Below, piece after piece: positions 14,905-23,389 of a stretch of DNA of 37,360 nt. The notes under the pieces were generated by a model. The model saw only the letters and a program-made list of their open reading frames with translations. It was not told the DNA's origin and did not search any database. The stretch covers positions 1-37,360 of the forward strand of contig NZ_JALHBS010000068.1 in assembly GCF_024195285.1 (NCBI RefSeq), given 5' to 3'. Each line of letters begins with the position of its first letter. The stretch's first letter is position 1. The position numbers and the translations under genes are program-made. This DNA comes from Aurantimonas marianensis (GTDB taxonomy: Bacteria > Pseudomonadota > Alphaproteobacteria > Rhizobiales > Rhizobiaceae).

Positions 14905-15891
14905 TCAGGAGAAAAAGGTCGCACGGATGCGGCGATACTCTTCAGTTTCTGCCTGATTGCTCGGGAAAACCTCGATCAAAGGCCGCGTGGCGGTGCTGAT
15001 CAATCCCTGCCAGATACGCGCACCGTGCGGCGACGACAGAACCAAGCTCTTAACATCCGACGTCGTGTTCCAAATGAACAGCGACAACCTGTGGTGTTCG
15101 ACTGCGTCGGCAATGGCAGCGTTTATATGCTCGTCGGCGAAGCCATAGCCTGCGATCATCAGCCGTACATCGCCGGCGTTGATGACCGCTCTGAAGATGT
15201 CGGCGTACCAGCTCAGCAGGGGCATCGAGGCAATCTCTGCTGTCTTCTCGGTTCCAACTACCATCGCGTTGCCGCCGTCAGGCGATCGCCAATTGAACGA
15301 TCCGTATAGCTTGATGACGTTCATTTGGTTGGCGAGCCGTCCCTGTACTCTCGGGTCGACTGCTGGTTGCATCATGAATGTGGGATCGTAAGCACCGATA
15401 TTTGTCCAGAACCAGCGCCGGCCGGGGTTCGGAACAAGACCCGGCAGGACCCCGCCGGGCGCACCCGCGACATGCTCGTTGTAGAGATGCCGTTCGAAGA
15501 AGAGGTCCTGATTCAGAGTGAAGAGATATCCAGAACTATTTCCCTCGTTGCGCTGTCCGAAGAAGCGGAACAGCAGTTCCTGTACCTTGTAAATGTTGAT
15601 CCACGGCTCATGGTCTGGCCGCGCGATCTCACGATCTATCGCAACGAAAATGTCCAAAACCGCTTGCTCGATCTCCGCGCGGTCAGCGGCCGTGAAGGGC
15701 GCAACGTGCGTTTTGCCGAGCGCGACTTCAAAGGCCGTTTCGTCGAGGAGGAGGTCACGTAGGCCGGCGTTCGCGCGGATGCGCGGATGCCCAACGAGCG
15801 ATGACCATACCTCGTTGGCGAGCTGGCCACCCCAGTTGCGCGACCATCCAGCGCCGGTGAGAAGAACGTGCCTACTGAACTTTCCGATCAT
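14905..15891 (-). CDS. SIR2-like NADase-type protein, probable phage defence
   Basis: A 328-aa protein of the SIR2-like superfamily used by many abortive-infection systems to cleave NAD+. Visible motifs are the nucleotide-binding LLTGAGWSRNWGG (10-22), YLFTLNQD (122-129, the TxNxD box), VIKLYGSFNW (192-201) and AGYGFADEHI (247-256). The box that usually reads KLHGS has Tyr196 in place of the catalytic His, so activity may be altered or lost. I start at 15891 (MIGKFSRHVL); a GTG at 15960 overlaps the DUF2493 stop. The gene looks AT-richer than its neighbours and splits an otherwise core region, suggesting separate acquisition. Confidence 0.8.
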   Translation of the reverse strand: MIGKFSRHVLLTGAGWSRNWGGQLANEVWSSLVGHPRIRANAGLRDLLLDETAFEVALGKTHVAPFTAADRAEIEQAVLDIFVAIDREIARPDHEPWINIYKVQELLFRFFGQRNEGNSSGYLFTLNQDLFFERHLYNEHVAGAPGGVLPGLVPNPGRRWFWTNIGAYDPTFMMQPAVDPRVQGRLANQMNVIKLYGSFNWRSPDGGNAMVVGTEKTAEIASMPLLSWYADIFRAVINAGDVRLMIAGYGFADEHINAAIADAVEHHRLSLFIWNTTSDVKSLVLSSPHGARIWQGLISTATRPLIEVFPSNQAETEEYRRIRATFFS

Positions 15892-15943
15892 GCGAACGAT
15901 GATATCACGGAGCGGTGGGATCGACAGCTTTAGAGGGCGGCGC

Positions 15944-16879
15944 TCACGCGCCGCCGTCACCGAACTTCCAGACCGGAATGCCCATCTTGCGGGCCTTGTC
16001 GGCGAGATTGTCCTGAATACCGGTGCCGGGGAACACCATCACGCCGATCGGCAACACCGCGAGCATGGAGTCGTTGCGCTTGAACGGCGCGGCCTTGGCG
16101 TGGCGGGTCCAGTCGGGCTTGAAGGCGACCTGCGGCACCTTGCGGGTGTCGGCCCAGCTGGCAGCGATGCGCTCGGCACCCTTGGGCGATCCGCCGTGCA
16201 GCAGCACCATGTCGGTGTGCTTGGCATGGACCTGATCGAGTTTCGCCCAGATTAGGCGGTGGTCATTGAACTCGAGCCCGCCGGTAAAGGCGATCTTCGG
16301 TCCCGCCGGCAGCAGCACTTCGGTCTCTGCCCGGCGCTTCGCGGCGAGGAAATCGCGGCTGTCGATCATCGCTGAGGTCATGGCGCGATGGTTGACCATC
16401 GATCCGCTACGCGGCCGCCAAGATGACCCGGTGTGGCGCTCGAAATGCTCGGCGGCCTGGTCGCGCATCAGCTCGAATGCGTTGCGGCGCTCGATCAGGG
16501 TCTGCCCCTCTGCGGTGAGGCGCTCCAGGTCAACCGACTTGACCTCCGAGCCGTCCTGTTCACGCTGGCTGCGGCGTTGCGCCTGCTCGTTGTCGTCGAG
16601 TTCGCGCTCGATTCGGCCGGTGGCGCGATGGAAGAGATTGACGGTCGACCAGAGAAGGTCGTCGAGGTCAGGCTCGAGGCGGGTGTCGCCGAGGGTCGCG
16701 ATCAGGGCGTCGAAGATGTCGGCGATGGCCCCGGCGACGATGTTTCCCTCCGGGAGCGGTCTCGGATCGGGTTCGTCCTGGAATGGGCGGTATCCGTAGA
16801 GCTGGAGTTCGGTGAGAACATGATCGGTGGGGGATGAGGCGTGGTGAGGCTCGAAGCCGTCGTCGTGTTCGCTCGCCAT
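15944..16879 (-). CDS. DUF2493 (SLOG-like) domain protein
   Basis: A 311-aa protein. The N-terminal 175 residues are charged and helical, with a coiled-coil-like part around ERELDDNEQAQRRSQREQD. The C-terminal DUF2493 domain (about 190-308) shows KIAFTGGLEFNDHRLIW, MVLLHGGSPKGAERIAA and VMVFPGTGIQDNL, a Rossmann-like nucleotide-binding pattern of the SLOG/YspA type. It is a frequent gene in alphaproteobacterial ICE cores; its ligand is unknown. The start at 16879 follows AAGGAG. Confidence 0.87.
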   Translation of the reverse strand: MASEHDDGFEPHHASSPTDHVLTELQLYGYRPFQDEPDPRPLPEGNIVAGAIADIFDALIATLGDTRLEPDLDDLLWSTVNLFHRATGRIERELDDNEQAQRRSQREQDGSEVKSVDLERLTAEGQTLIERRNAFELMRDQAAEHFERHTGSSWRPRSGSMVNHRAMTSAMIDSRDFLAAKRRAETEVLLPAGPKIAFTGGLEFNDHRLIWAKLDQVHAKHTDMVLLHGGSPKGAERIAASWADTRKVPQVAFKPDWTRHAKAAPFKRNDSMLAVLPIGVMVFPGTGIQDNLADKARKMGIPVWKFGDGGA

Positions 16880-17065
16880 GGGATGCTCCTTCGTTGGTTT
16901 GACCGCGACCCTCGCGGCCTTCTGGCGACGAAAGCCGTCGGGCGGTCCGGACCTGCACCCGGAGCGCAAGCGAGAGGGCCGAAGCGGCAGCGGAGGATGG
17001 CGAAGGCCGGCTATTTTGCTTCGCGATGGAAAGCGGCCGCAGGCCGCGCCGGAAAATAGCCGGGC
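16880..17065 (-). promoter_or_regulatory. structured leader of DUF2493 (family B)
   Basis: An outer stem CCGGCTATTTT/AAAATAGCCGG (17007-17017 with 17053-17063) encloses a hairpin GCGGCC-GCA-GGCCGC (17033-17047). The shared CAGCGGAGGATGGCG lies at 16988-17002 and a near-gene hairpin CCGCGA-CCC-TCGCGG at 16903-16917. All elements match the DUF736 leader in order and loop sequence, but stems differ, as expected for a conserved RNA fold. Confidence 0.65.
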
Positions 17066-17201
17066 GCAGCCATTGCCGGTCCGGGCCGCTTGACGGCCGA
17101 TCGCCCTCTCGAAGGCCGGGTCGCGGTCCCCTCCGACGCAAGGGGAGCAGCCTCGTGTGATGCGGCGACGGCTGCCGCTGCCCCGCGCTTGCCCCTTCCG
17201 G

Positions 17202-18248
17202 CTATGCCGCCAGGACAAGAAAACGGGCGACGTCCTCCGGGGCGAGCTGCTGGCGGACCGCTGCCCGGAGAGTGCCGATGCCGAAGGTGCGGAGATCCTC
17301 GTTGAAGTCCCCGAGTACCGGCGACAGCACGATCGCCTCGATCCCGGCGGCGTTCGCCCGCTCGATCAGGTTGTCGCGCGCCCCGTCACCGGCCGGATCG
17401 TCGTCACGGACGATGTAGAGCCTGCGCAGTGTCGCCGGGAACAGGATAGCGGCAAGGTGCGCGGCCGAAAGCGCGGCGACCATCGGCATGTGGGGCAGGA
17501 CACAACGCAATGACAGGATCGTCTCGATGCCTTCTCCCGCCGCTATCACGTCGTGCGCCACGCCGAACCGGACCGCATGGCCGAGAAGGTCGCCCATTGC
17601 CCGCCTCGGCGTGTCGATTGGCGCCTTGTCGCCGCCGTCGAGGGAAAGCCAGGTGCGGTGCGCTCCGGTGATCCGGTCGGCGAGATCGGTGACGGAAGCG
17701 ATCATCGCCGGCCAAGTCTCGGTCGGGGAATGCTCGTCGGGCCGATAATAGCAGCGCGGATGGAAGCGGAGCGATCCGGCTCCGTGCAGAACCGTGATGC
17801 CGCGTTTGCGCAAATACGATTCTGCGAGTGTGCCAGCGATCGGCTGCGCCATCGAGAACAGGCGCTTCGCCGCGAGTGGCGAACCCGTTGGCGCTGGTGC
17901 CTTTCGGCCGCTATCGCGTGTGGGCTGCGGTTCGCTATTTGGCAAACTGAGAAACCGCCGGGCCTCATCGGCGACATCCCTGAAGTCGACCAGCCCGCAA
18001 CTCTCGCGAATGACGTCCAAGAGATCGCCATGCTCGCCGGTGGCCGCGTCGGTCCACTTGCCGGCCGCGCCCTTGCCGGATTCGGGGCCGATCAACCGGA
18101 CGAACATGGAGCGGCCCGGCGTATTGCGGACATCGCCGACCATCCAGTAGCGGCCCTCGCGCCGCCCGCTGGAGAGATATTCGCGGCAGACTGCCTCGGC
18201 CTGACGGCCGAGACGGTGTGCCAAGTCTGAAGCGTCACGAGCCATCAT
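17202..18248 (-). CDS. toprim-domain primase-like protein (DUF7146/toprim)
   Basis: A 348-aa protein with an N-terminal region of the DUF7146 type (REYLSSGRREGRYWMVGD; GDLLDVIRESCGL) and a C-terminal toprim domain: acidic motif VIAAGEGIETILSL near 238-251 and IVRDDDPAGDGARDN near 282-296. I do not see the CHC2 zinc finger expected of DnaG. It probably primes DNA synthesis for replication or for the complementary strand after transfer. The ATG at 18248 overlaps the strawberry-notch stop as ATGA. Confidence 0.87.
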   Translation of the reverse strand: MMARDASDLAHRLGRQAEAVCREYLSSGRREGRYWMVGDVRNTPGRSMFVRLIGPESGKGAAGKWTDAATGEHGDLLDVIRESCGLVDFRDVADEARRFLSLPNSEPQPTRDSGRKAPAPTGSPLAAKRLFSMAQPIAGTLAESYLRKRGITVLHGAGSLRFHPRCYYRPDEHSPTETWPAMIASVTDLADRITGAHRTWLSLDGGDKAPIDTPRRAMGDLLGHAVRFGVAHDVIAAGEGIETILSLRCVLPHMPMVAALSAAHLAAILFPATLRRLYIVRDDDPAGDGARDNLIERANAAGIEAIVLSPVLGDFNEDLRTFGIGTLRAAVRQQLAPEDVARFLVLAA

Positions 18249-21200
18249 GCCACCTCCCGCTCGGCGATGCGCTCGATCGGAAACCGCTCCAGCAGCTTGG
18301 CGAAGATCGCAGGACCGGATGCATCGGTCGGCACGAACAGGCGCAGCTTCCAGGAGATGATCTCGCCGAACAGGCCATAGGTCTTGAGACGGTCGCGCAT
18401 GGTGTCGGTGAAGCCGGAGAGCTCGATCCGGTTCGCGCCCATGACACGGGCGCGGCGAAGCTGCAGGCCTTCGGCGAGGTCGAGAATCGTCCGCCCGTCC
18501 ATCAGCGCCGCAAAGGCTTCTTCCGGGGAGAGCGCCGCCGTGCCGGTTGTCGTTGCGTTTGCCGCCCAGGCCGGCGAGACCTTGCGGCCGATGACGCGCT
18601 CGCCCGTATCGGTCTGGAGCCGATAGACCCGCGTCGACTCATTCGGCAAGCGCTTCCAGATCGGCAGCAGGAGTCCCGCGACCATGTGAATGGTGCTGTC
18701 GGTGAACTCCGGCACGGACGCGACTTCCGCCTCCCAGACTTTCGTGAATGCCGCGCGGTCGGCTTCGACCCAATGGGTGTCGCCCATCATGGCGACAGGC
18801 ACATTGGTCGCCTCCATCGGCCGGATCAGCCGTACGCGGCGTTCGACCGCGCCGTCATCGTCGATCACGCTGGTGGTCGGGATGCGCACCGCGGCTCGTT
18901 GGGAGCGTTCGTTGACGAGGAGCGCCGCGCGGGGATCGGTGAGATGGTCGAGCGCCGCGTCGAGCATCACCGGCCGGTTGCGCTCGCGCTGGGCGATGGT
19001 GAGCAACGTCGTCACCGCGCCGGTCGCGGGATGCGTGTGGATGGCCTGCCGGTCGGTGACGGTGAAGCGCTCGGCCCGCAAGGTTTCCAGGCCGACATCA
19101 TATGTGCCGCTGGCGATCGCGCCCTCGATCCGGGCCGATAGGATTTGCTCGAAGCGCGAGAACAGAATGTTCTGCAGATCGATGGTGAGCGCCAGCAGCC
19201 GGTTCAGGAATGTGGTGATCGGCGGCAGCTCATCCTTGATGCCATTGGCGTCGGTGAGCCTGAGCCCGGTCGATTGCTCGAAGGTCTGGAGCGGGCAGCC
19301 CTCGACCTTGCCGGCGACGATCAGCAGATAGAGCCGGCGCAGCGCATCGCGCGCATAGGCGCTTTCGAGATTGTCCTCCGCGCGGAACAGACCCTGACCC
19401 CCGGTCTGCCGCTGGCCGCGCGTGATGGCGCCGAGCGTGTCGAGCCGCCGCGCGATGGTGGAGAGGAAGCGTTTCTCCGCCTTTACGTCGGTCGCCACGG
19501 GCCGGAAGAGCGGCGGCTGCGCCTGGTTGGTGCGGTTGGTGCGCCCGAGACCCTGGATCGCGGCGTCGGCTTTCCAGCCCGGCTCCAGCAGGTAGTGGAC
19601 GCGCAGCCGCCGGTTCGTCGCTGCGAGATCGGCGTGATAGGAACGTCCTGTGCCGCCCGCGTCCGAGAAGATAAGGATGCGCTTGGCGTCGTCCATGAAG
19701 GCCTGAGTCTCGGCGAGACTGGCGGCGACGGCGCGGCTTTCCACGGCGAGACGGTCGCCTTTGCGGATGATGCGGCGCGAGCGGCCCGTCACCTCGGCCA
19801 CCATGTCCGTGCCGAAGCGCTGGACGATCTGGTCGAGCGCGCCGGGGACCGGCGGCAGCGAGGCGAGCTTCTCGATCAGCCGGTCGCGCCGGGCGACGGC
19901 TTCACGGCTTTCGACGGGCTGGCCGTCGTGGAACACCGGCCGCGAGCAGAGATTGCCCTCGCTGTCGGTGAAGGGCTCGTAGAGCTGCACCGGGAAGGAA
20001 TGCGCCAGATAGTCGAGCACATATTCGCGCGGCGTGATGTCGACCTGGATGTCGTTCCAGTCCTCGGTCGGAATCTCGGCCAGGCGCCGCTCCATCAGCG
20101 CTTCGCCGGTCGAGACGATCTGGATGACCGCCGCATGCCCGGCGGCGAGATCGGACTCGATGGCGCCGATCAGCGACGGCGTCTTCATCGCCGTGATGAG
20201 ATGATTGAAGAAACGCTGCTTGGCGCTCTCGAAGGCCGAACGCGCGGCGGACTTGGCCTGCCGATTCAGCGTGCCTTCACTGCCGGTGACATTGGTGGCC
20301 TGCATGGCGGCGTCGAGATTGTTGTGGATGATCGCGAAGGCGCCGGCATAGGCGTCATAGATACGCCGCTGCTCGTCGGTGAGCTGATGTTCGACCAGTT
20401 CATATTCGACGCCTTCATAGGAGAGCGAGCGGGCCTGATAGAGGCCGAGCGCCTTCAAGTCGCGCGCCAGCACCTCCATCGCCGCGACCCCGCCATCCTC
20501 GATCGCCTCGACAAACTCGGCGCGGGTGGCGAAGGGGAAGTCCTCGCCGCCCCACAGGCCTAGCCGTTGGGCATAGGCGAGATTGTGCACCGTGGTGGCG
20601 CCGGTCGCCGAGACATAGACGACGCGCGCATCGGGCAGTGCGTGCTGCAGGCGAAGCCCGGCGCGACCCTGTTGTGATGCAGCCTGGTCGCCGCGCTCAC
20701 CCTTCGATCCGGCGGCGTTCTGCATGGCGTGGCTTTCGTCGAAAATGATCACTCCATCGAAGTCTGTTCCCAACCAATCGACGATCTGCTGGACCCGCGA
20801 AACCTTCGATCCGCGCTCGTCGGAGCGCAGCGTGGCGTAGGTGGTAAAAAGGATGCCCTGCGGCAGGTGGATCGGTGTGCCTTGGCGGAAACGCGACAGT
20901 GGCGTGACGAGGAGTCGTTCCTGACCGAGCGCCGACCAGTCGCGCTGCGCGTCCTCGATCAGCTTGTCGGATTTGGAGACCCAGACCGCGCGGCGGCGTC
21001 CCTTGAGCCAGTTGTCGAGCAGGATGCCGGCGACCTGGCGGCCCTTGCCCGCGCCGGTGCCGTCGCCCAGGAACCAGCCGCGCCGGAAGCGAACGGCACC
21101 GTCCTGATCGTCCGCCGCGGCGGTGACGACATCGAAGGTTTCGTCGACCGCCCAGGCGCCGGCCAGATGCTGGCCATGAGCTTCGCCGGCATAGATGACG

Positions 21201-22570
21201 CTTTCGAGCTGGGCGTCCGACAGGATGCCGGTCTCGACGAAACCCGCCGGCAGATGTGGGTAATAACTCGGTGTCGGCGGTGCCACCGAGGCCATGGCTG
21301 CCGACTGTACCAGCTTGGTCGGATGGACCTGAGAACCGGAAATACGGATCGACTGAAGCGCGTATTCCTCATAAAGCGCATCTGTGAGCCGTGCGCCCTC
21401 GAGCGGGCTCCATTCGATGGTCTCATAGGCGAGTTCTTCGCCCGCCGGTGTGGCGATGGTAGAGGTCCGTTCAACCGCGCCCGCATGACGTGACGAACGA
21501 TTGTTCGGATCGGAGGCCGCAGGACGAAGCGGCGCGATGGTCGGCAGCGAGACAGACGCTCTCGGTGGAAGGTTCGCCTCGATCCAGCCAAGCAGCGTGG
21601 CCGGATCAAGCGCGATACCCGGTGATGCCGAAAACGCGTTCGGATCGTTCGCCGGCAGCTTGTCGATGACGGTGAGCCGGGTGTCGATGGTCGTCCCGTG
21701 CCGCGCATAGACACGGCCGTCGATGGCTGCGGTGAAGACGACGTGGCCGTGTTCCTGCAGCCTGACGAACGCGTCGCGCCATTTCGGGGCATCGGGGGCA
21801 AAGCCCGCGCCGGTGATGGCGACGAGACGCCCGCCGGGCGCCAGGCGCGCCAGCGCCGAGGCGACATGGCGATAGGCGGCGTCGGCCATGCGGCCTGACA
21901 CGTTTGCCATTGCCGAGAATGGCGGGTTCATCAGCACGACGCTGGGCACGACATCGGCGTCCAGATGATCATCGATTTGCGCCGCATCGAAGCGGGTGAC
22001 CGGGATGGCTGGAAAGAGGGAGGCGAGAAGATCTGCGCGCGCCTCGGCAAGCTCGTTGAGAATGAGTCTGCTACCGGCGATCTCGGCGAGGATGGCGAGT
22101 AATCCGGAGCCCGCCGAGGGTTCCAGCACGGCATCCTGCGGCGTGATCGCGGCCGCAGTGGTGGCGACAAAGCCGAGTGGGATCGGCGTCGAGAATTGCT
22201 GGAAGGCCTGACCTTCTTCAGAGCGGCGGGTATGGGTCGGGAGAAGATCGGTGATCTTCGCGAGCAGCGGTATCGCCGCCGCCGGAGAGCCGGCTTTGCG
22301 CAAAAGCACTTTGCCGTATTTGCGCAGGAACAGGATGGTCGCCGCCTCGCAGGCGTCATAGGCCAGCTTCCAGTCCCAGGCGCCGTCGGCGTCGGAGCCG
22401 CCATAGGCGGTCTCCATGGCGTCCCTCAGGATCGGCGCATCGATTGTGCGGCCCTGTTCGAGATGAACGAGAAGCGTCCGGGCCGCATCGGCGGCGTGCG
22501 ATATCGGTTTGACATCGGCGAGCGGATTTGTGGCGGCGGTGCGCGCCGCGGCGGGGATCATTTGCGTCAT
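18245..22570 (-). CDS. methyltransferase-like / strawberry-notch family helicase
   Basis: A 1441-aa two-part protein. Residues about 100-320 form a Rossmann methyltransferase-like domain with VLEPSAGSGLLAILAE (about 146) and the N6-adenine-type motif VVLMNPPFSA (about 210). The rest is a strawberry-notch type superfamily 2 helicase: P-loop GDGTGAGKGR (about 502), Walker B IIFDESHAMQ (about 607), C-terminal lobe ILIFSDAGGTGRSYH and QGLGRTNRTNQ (about 1006). This architecture recurs on alphaproteobacterial plasmids and ICEs. A role in DNA processing or protection in the new host is likely; no biochemistry is known to me. It heads an operon with the toprim gene, behind a family A leader. Confidence 0.92.
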   Translation of the reverse strand: MTQMIPAAARTAATNPLADVKPISHAADAARTLLVHLEQGRTIDAPILRDAMETAYGGSDADGAWDWKLAYDACEAATILFLRKYGKVLLRKAGSPAAAIPLLAKITDLLPTHTRRSEEGQAFQQFSTPIPLGFVATTAAAITPQDAVLEPSAGSGLLAILAEIAGSRLILNELAEARADLLASLFPAIPVTRFDAAQIDDHLDADVVPSVVLMNPPFSAMANVSGRMADAAYRHVASALARLAPGGRLVAITGAGFAPDAPKWRDAFVRLQEHGHVVFTAAIDGRVYARHGTTIDTRLTVIDKLPANDPNAFSASPGIALDPATLLGWIEANLPPRASVSLPTIAPLRPAASDPNNRSSRHAGAVERTSTIATPAGEELAYETIEWSPLEGARLTDALYEEYALQSIRISGSQVHPTKLVQSAAMASVAPPTPSYYPHLPAGFVETGILSDAQLESVIYAGEAHGQHLAGAWAVDETFDVVTAAADDQDGAVRFRRGWFLGDGTGAGKGRQVAGILLDNWLKGRRRAVWVSKSDKLIEDAQRDWSALGQERLLVTPLSRFRQGTPIHLPQGILFTTYATLRSDERGSKVSRVQQIVDWLGTDFDGVIIFDESHAMQNAAGSKGERGDQAASQQGRAGLRLQHALPDARVVYVSATGATTVHNLAYAQRLGLWGGEDFPFATRAEFVEAIEDGGVAAMEVLARDLKALGLYQARSLSYEGVEYELVEHQLTDEQRRIYDAYAGAFAIIHNNLDAAMQATNVTGSEGTLNRQAKSAARSAFESAKQRFFNHLITAMKTPSLIGAIESDLAAGHAAVIQIVSTGEALMERRLAEIPTEDWNDIQVDITPREYVLDYLAHSFPVQLYEPFTDSEGNLCSRPVFHDGQPVESREAVARRDRLIEKLASLPPVPGALDQIVQRFGTDMVAEVTGRSRRIIRKGDRLAVESRAVAASLAETQAFMDDAKRILIFSDAGGTGRSYHADLAATNRRLRVHYLLEPGWKADAAIQGLGRTNRTNQAQPPLFRPVATDVKAEKRFLSTIARRLDTLGAITRGQRQTGGQGLFRAEDNLESAYARDALRRLYLLIVAGKVEGCPLQTFEQSTGLRLTDANGIKDELPPITTFLNRLLALTIDLQNILFSRFEQILSARIEGAIASGTYDVGLETLRAERFTVTDRQAIHTHPATGAVTTLLTIAQRERNRPVMLDAALDHLTDPRAALLVNERSQRAAVRIPTTSVIDDDGAVERRVRLIRPMEATNVPVAMMGDTHWVEADRAAFTKVWEAEVASVPEFTDSTIHMVAGLLLPIWKRLPNESTRVYRLQTDTGERVIGRKVSPAWAANATTTGTAALSPEEAFAALMDGRTILDLAEGLQLRRARVMGANRIELSGFTDTMRDRLKTYGLFGEIISWKLRLFVPTDASGPAIFAKLLERFPIERIAEREVA

Positions 22571-22670
22571 GGAGGAGACCTCGGGAGAGCGGGAACGGGT
22601 CGAACCAGGGGGCGCTCTCTCTTTGACCGTCCCGGCTCAAACCCGTCCCGGCCATCCTCTCCCTCTCACT
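22571..22670 (-). promoter_or_regulatory. structured leader of the strawberry-notch gene (family A, divergent)
   Basis: CGGG-A-ACGGGT (22590-22600) pairs with ACCCGT-CCCG (22641-22650) in a 10-bp stem with one bulge. The 5' half on the minus strand, CCGGGACGGGTTTGAGCC, resembles that of the ParB and ArdC leaders, and a CTCTCACT box (22663-22670) occupies the same place. The inner hairpin is not conserved. Confidence 0.45.
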
Positions 22671-22884
22671 GCTCCGGCGGCACATTGGCCTCGTAGGGAT
22701 TGCCCTCGACGAGGTGGCCGAAGGGCGTAAAGACGAAGTCCTCGCCGTCGCGACCAACGGCGCAGATGACGTAGCGCGGTATGCCCGTCGCGGCGTCGAT
22801 GCACTCCATGAGGGCGAGATTGCCGTCGGCTGCCGCGCGCAGGAGCGTCTCGAAATTGGCGCGGGCATGATCGGGAATGCTCAT
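22666..22884 (-). CDS. DUF6117 family small protein
   Basis: A 72-aa protein (MSIPDHARANFETLLRAA start; YVICAVGRDGEDFVFTPFGH; EGNPYEANVPPEQ end) that I recognise as the DUF6117 type found on alphaproteobacterial elements. Function unknown. Its ATG overlaps the stop of the 136-aa gene (ATGA), so the two are translationally coupled. It ends about 95 nt before the strawberry-notch start. Confidence 0.8.
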   Translation of the reverse strand: MSIPDHARANFETLLRAAADGNLALMECIDAATGIPRYVICAVGRDGEDFVFTPFGHLVEGNPYEANVPPEQ

Positions 22885-23291
22885 GGCCGGCCTCCTCGGA
22901 TCGTATCGTCGAGCCAGCCATGGGTGCCGATCCAGGTGACGGTGTCCCGCCGGCCAAGGTCGAGCACATGGGCGCCGCCGCCGAAGGCATTGATGCGCGG
23001 ACGCGAGCAGGTGCTCGCCCATTGAAAGCCCCAGCGGCCGGTGAGCGCGAAGGTGTCGGCGCAGCGCAGGACGAAGTCGATGACACGCTGCGGGTCGCCG
23101 GTGCCGTCTTCCTGCATCCAGAGTTTCGAACCTCCGTGGGCGGGATCGACCGACAGGAGAAAGCCGTCGGAAGGCGGACCCTCCGACGCACCTTGCACGC
23201 AGAGATCATTGTAGATGTCGAGCGCACGGGCAGCGTTATCGGGTGTGCGCACATCGAGCAGGCAGGAGAAGTGTGTGAAATAGTCAGCCAT
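22881..23291 (-). CDS. conserved hypothetical protein
   Basis: A 136-aa soluble protein I cannot place in a family. It begins MADYFTHFSCLLDV and has alternating beta-rich segments (FLLSVDPAHGGSKLWMQED; WGFQWASTCSRPRINAFGGG; HVLDLGRRDTVTWIGTHGW). There is no signal peptide or membrane span. It starts 12 nt after the terminator that follows parB, so it opens a new transcription unit or relies on read-through, and is coupled to DUF6117. Confidence 0.7.
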   Translation of the reverse strand: MADYFTHFSCLLDVRTPDNAARALDIYNDLCVQGASEGPPSDGFLLSVDPAHGGSKLWMQEDGTGDPQRVIDFVLRCADTFALTGRWGFQWASTCSRPRINAFGGGAHVLDLGRRDTVTWIGTHGWLDDTIRGGRP

Positions 23292-23302
23292 GGTGGCCTC
23301 CG

Positions 23303-23337
23303 GAAACGAAAAACGCCCGGTGCGGAGACCGGGCGTT
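23303..23337 (-). terminator. intrinsic terminator after parB
   Basis: AACGCCCGGT (23312-23321) and ACCGGGCGTT (23328-23337) form a 10-bp stem with a 6-nt loop, followed on the minus strand by a T-rich tail TTTCGTTT. It lies 53 nt past the parB stop. Confidence 0.85.
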
Positions 23338-23389
23338 GTCGGGTTGATGGTGAAGGACGCGGGGCGGCGCGGGACCGCCCCGCGTCTGC

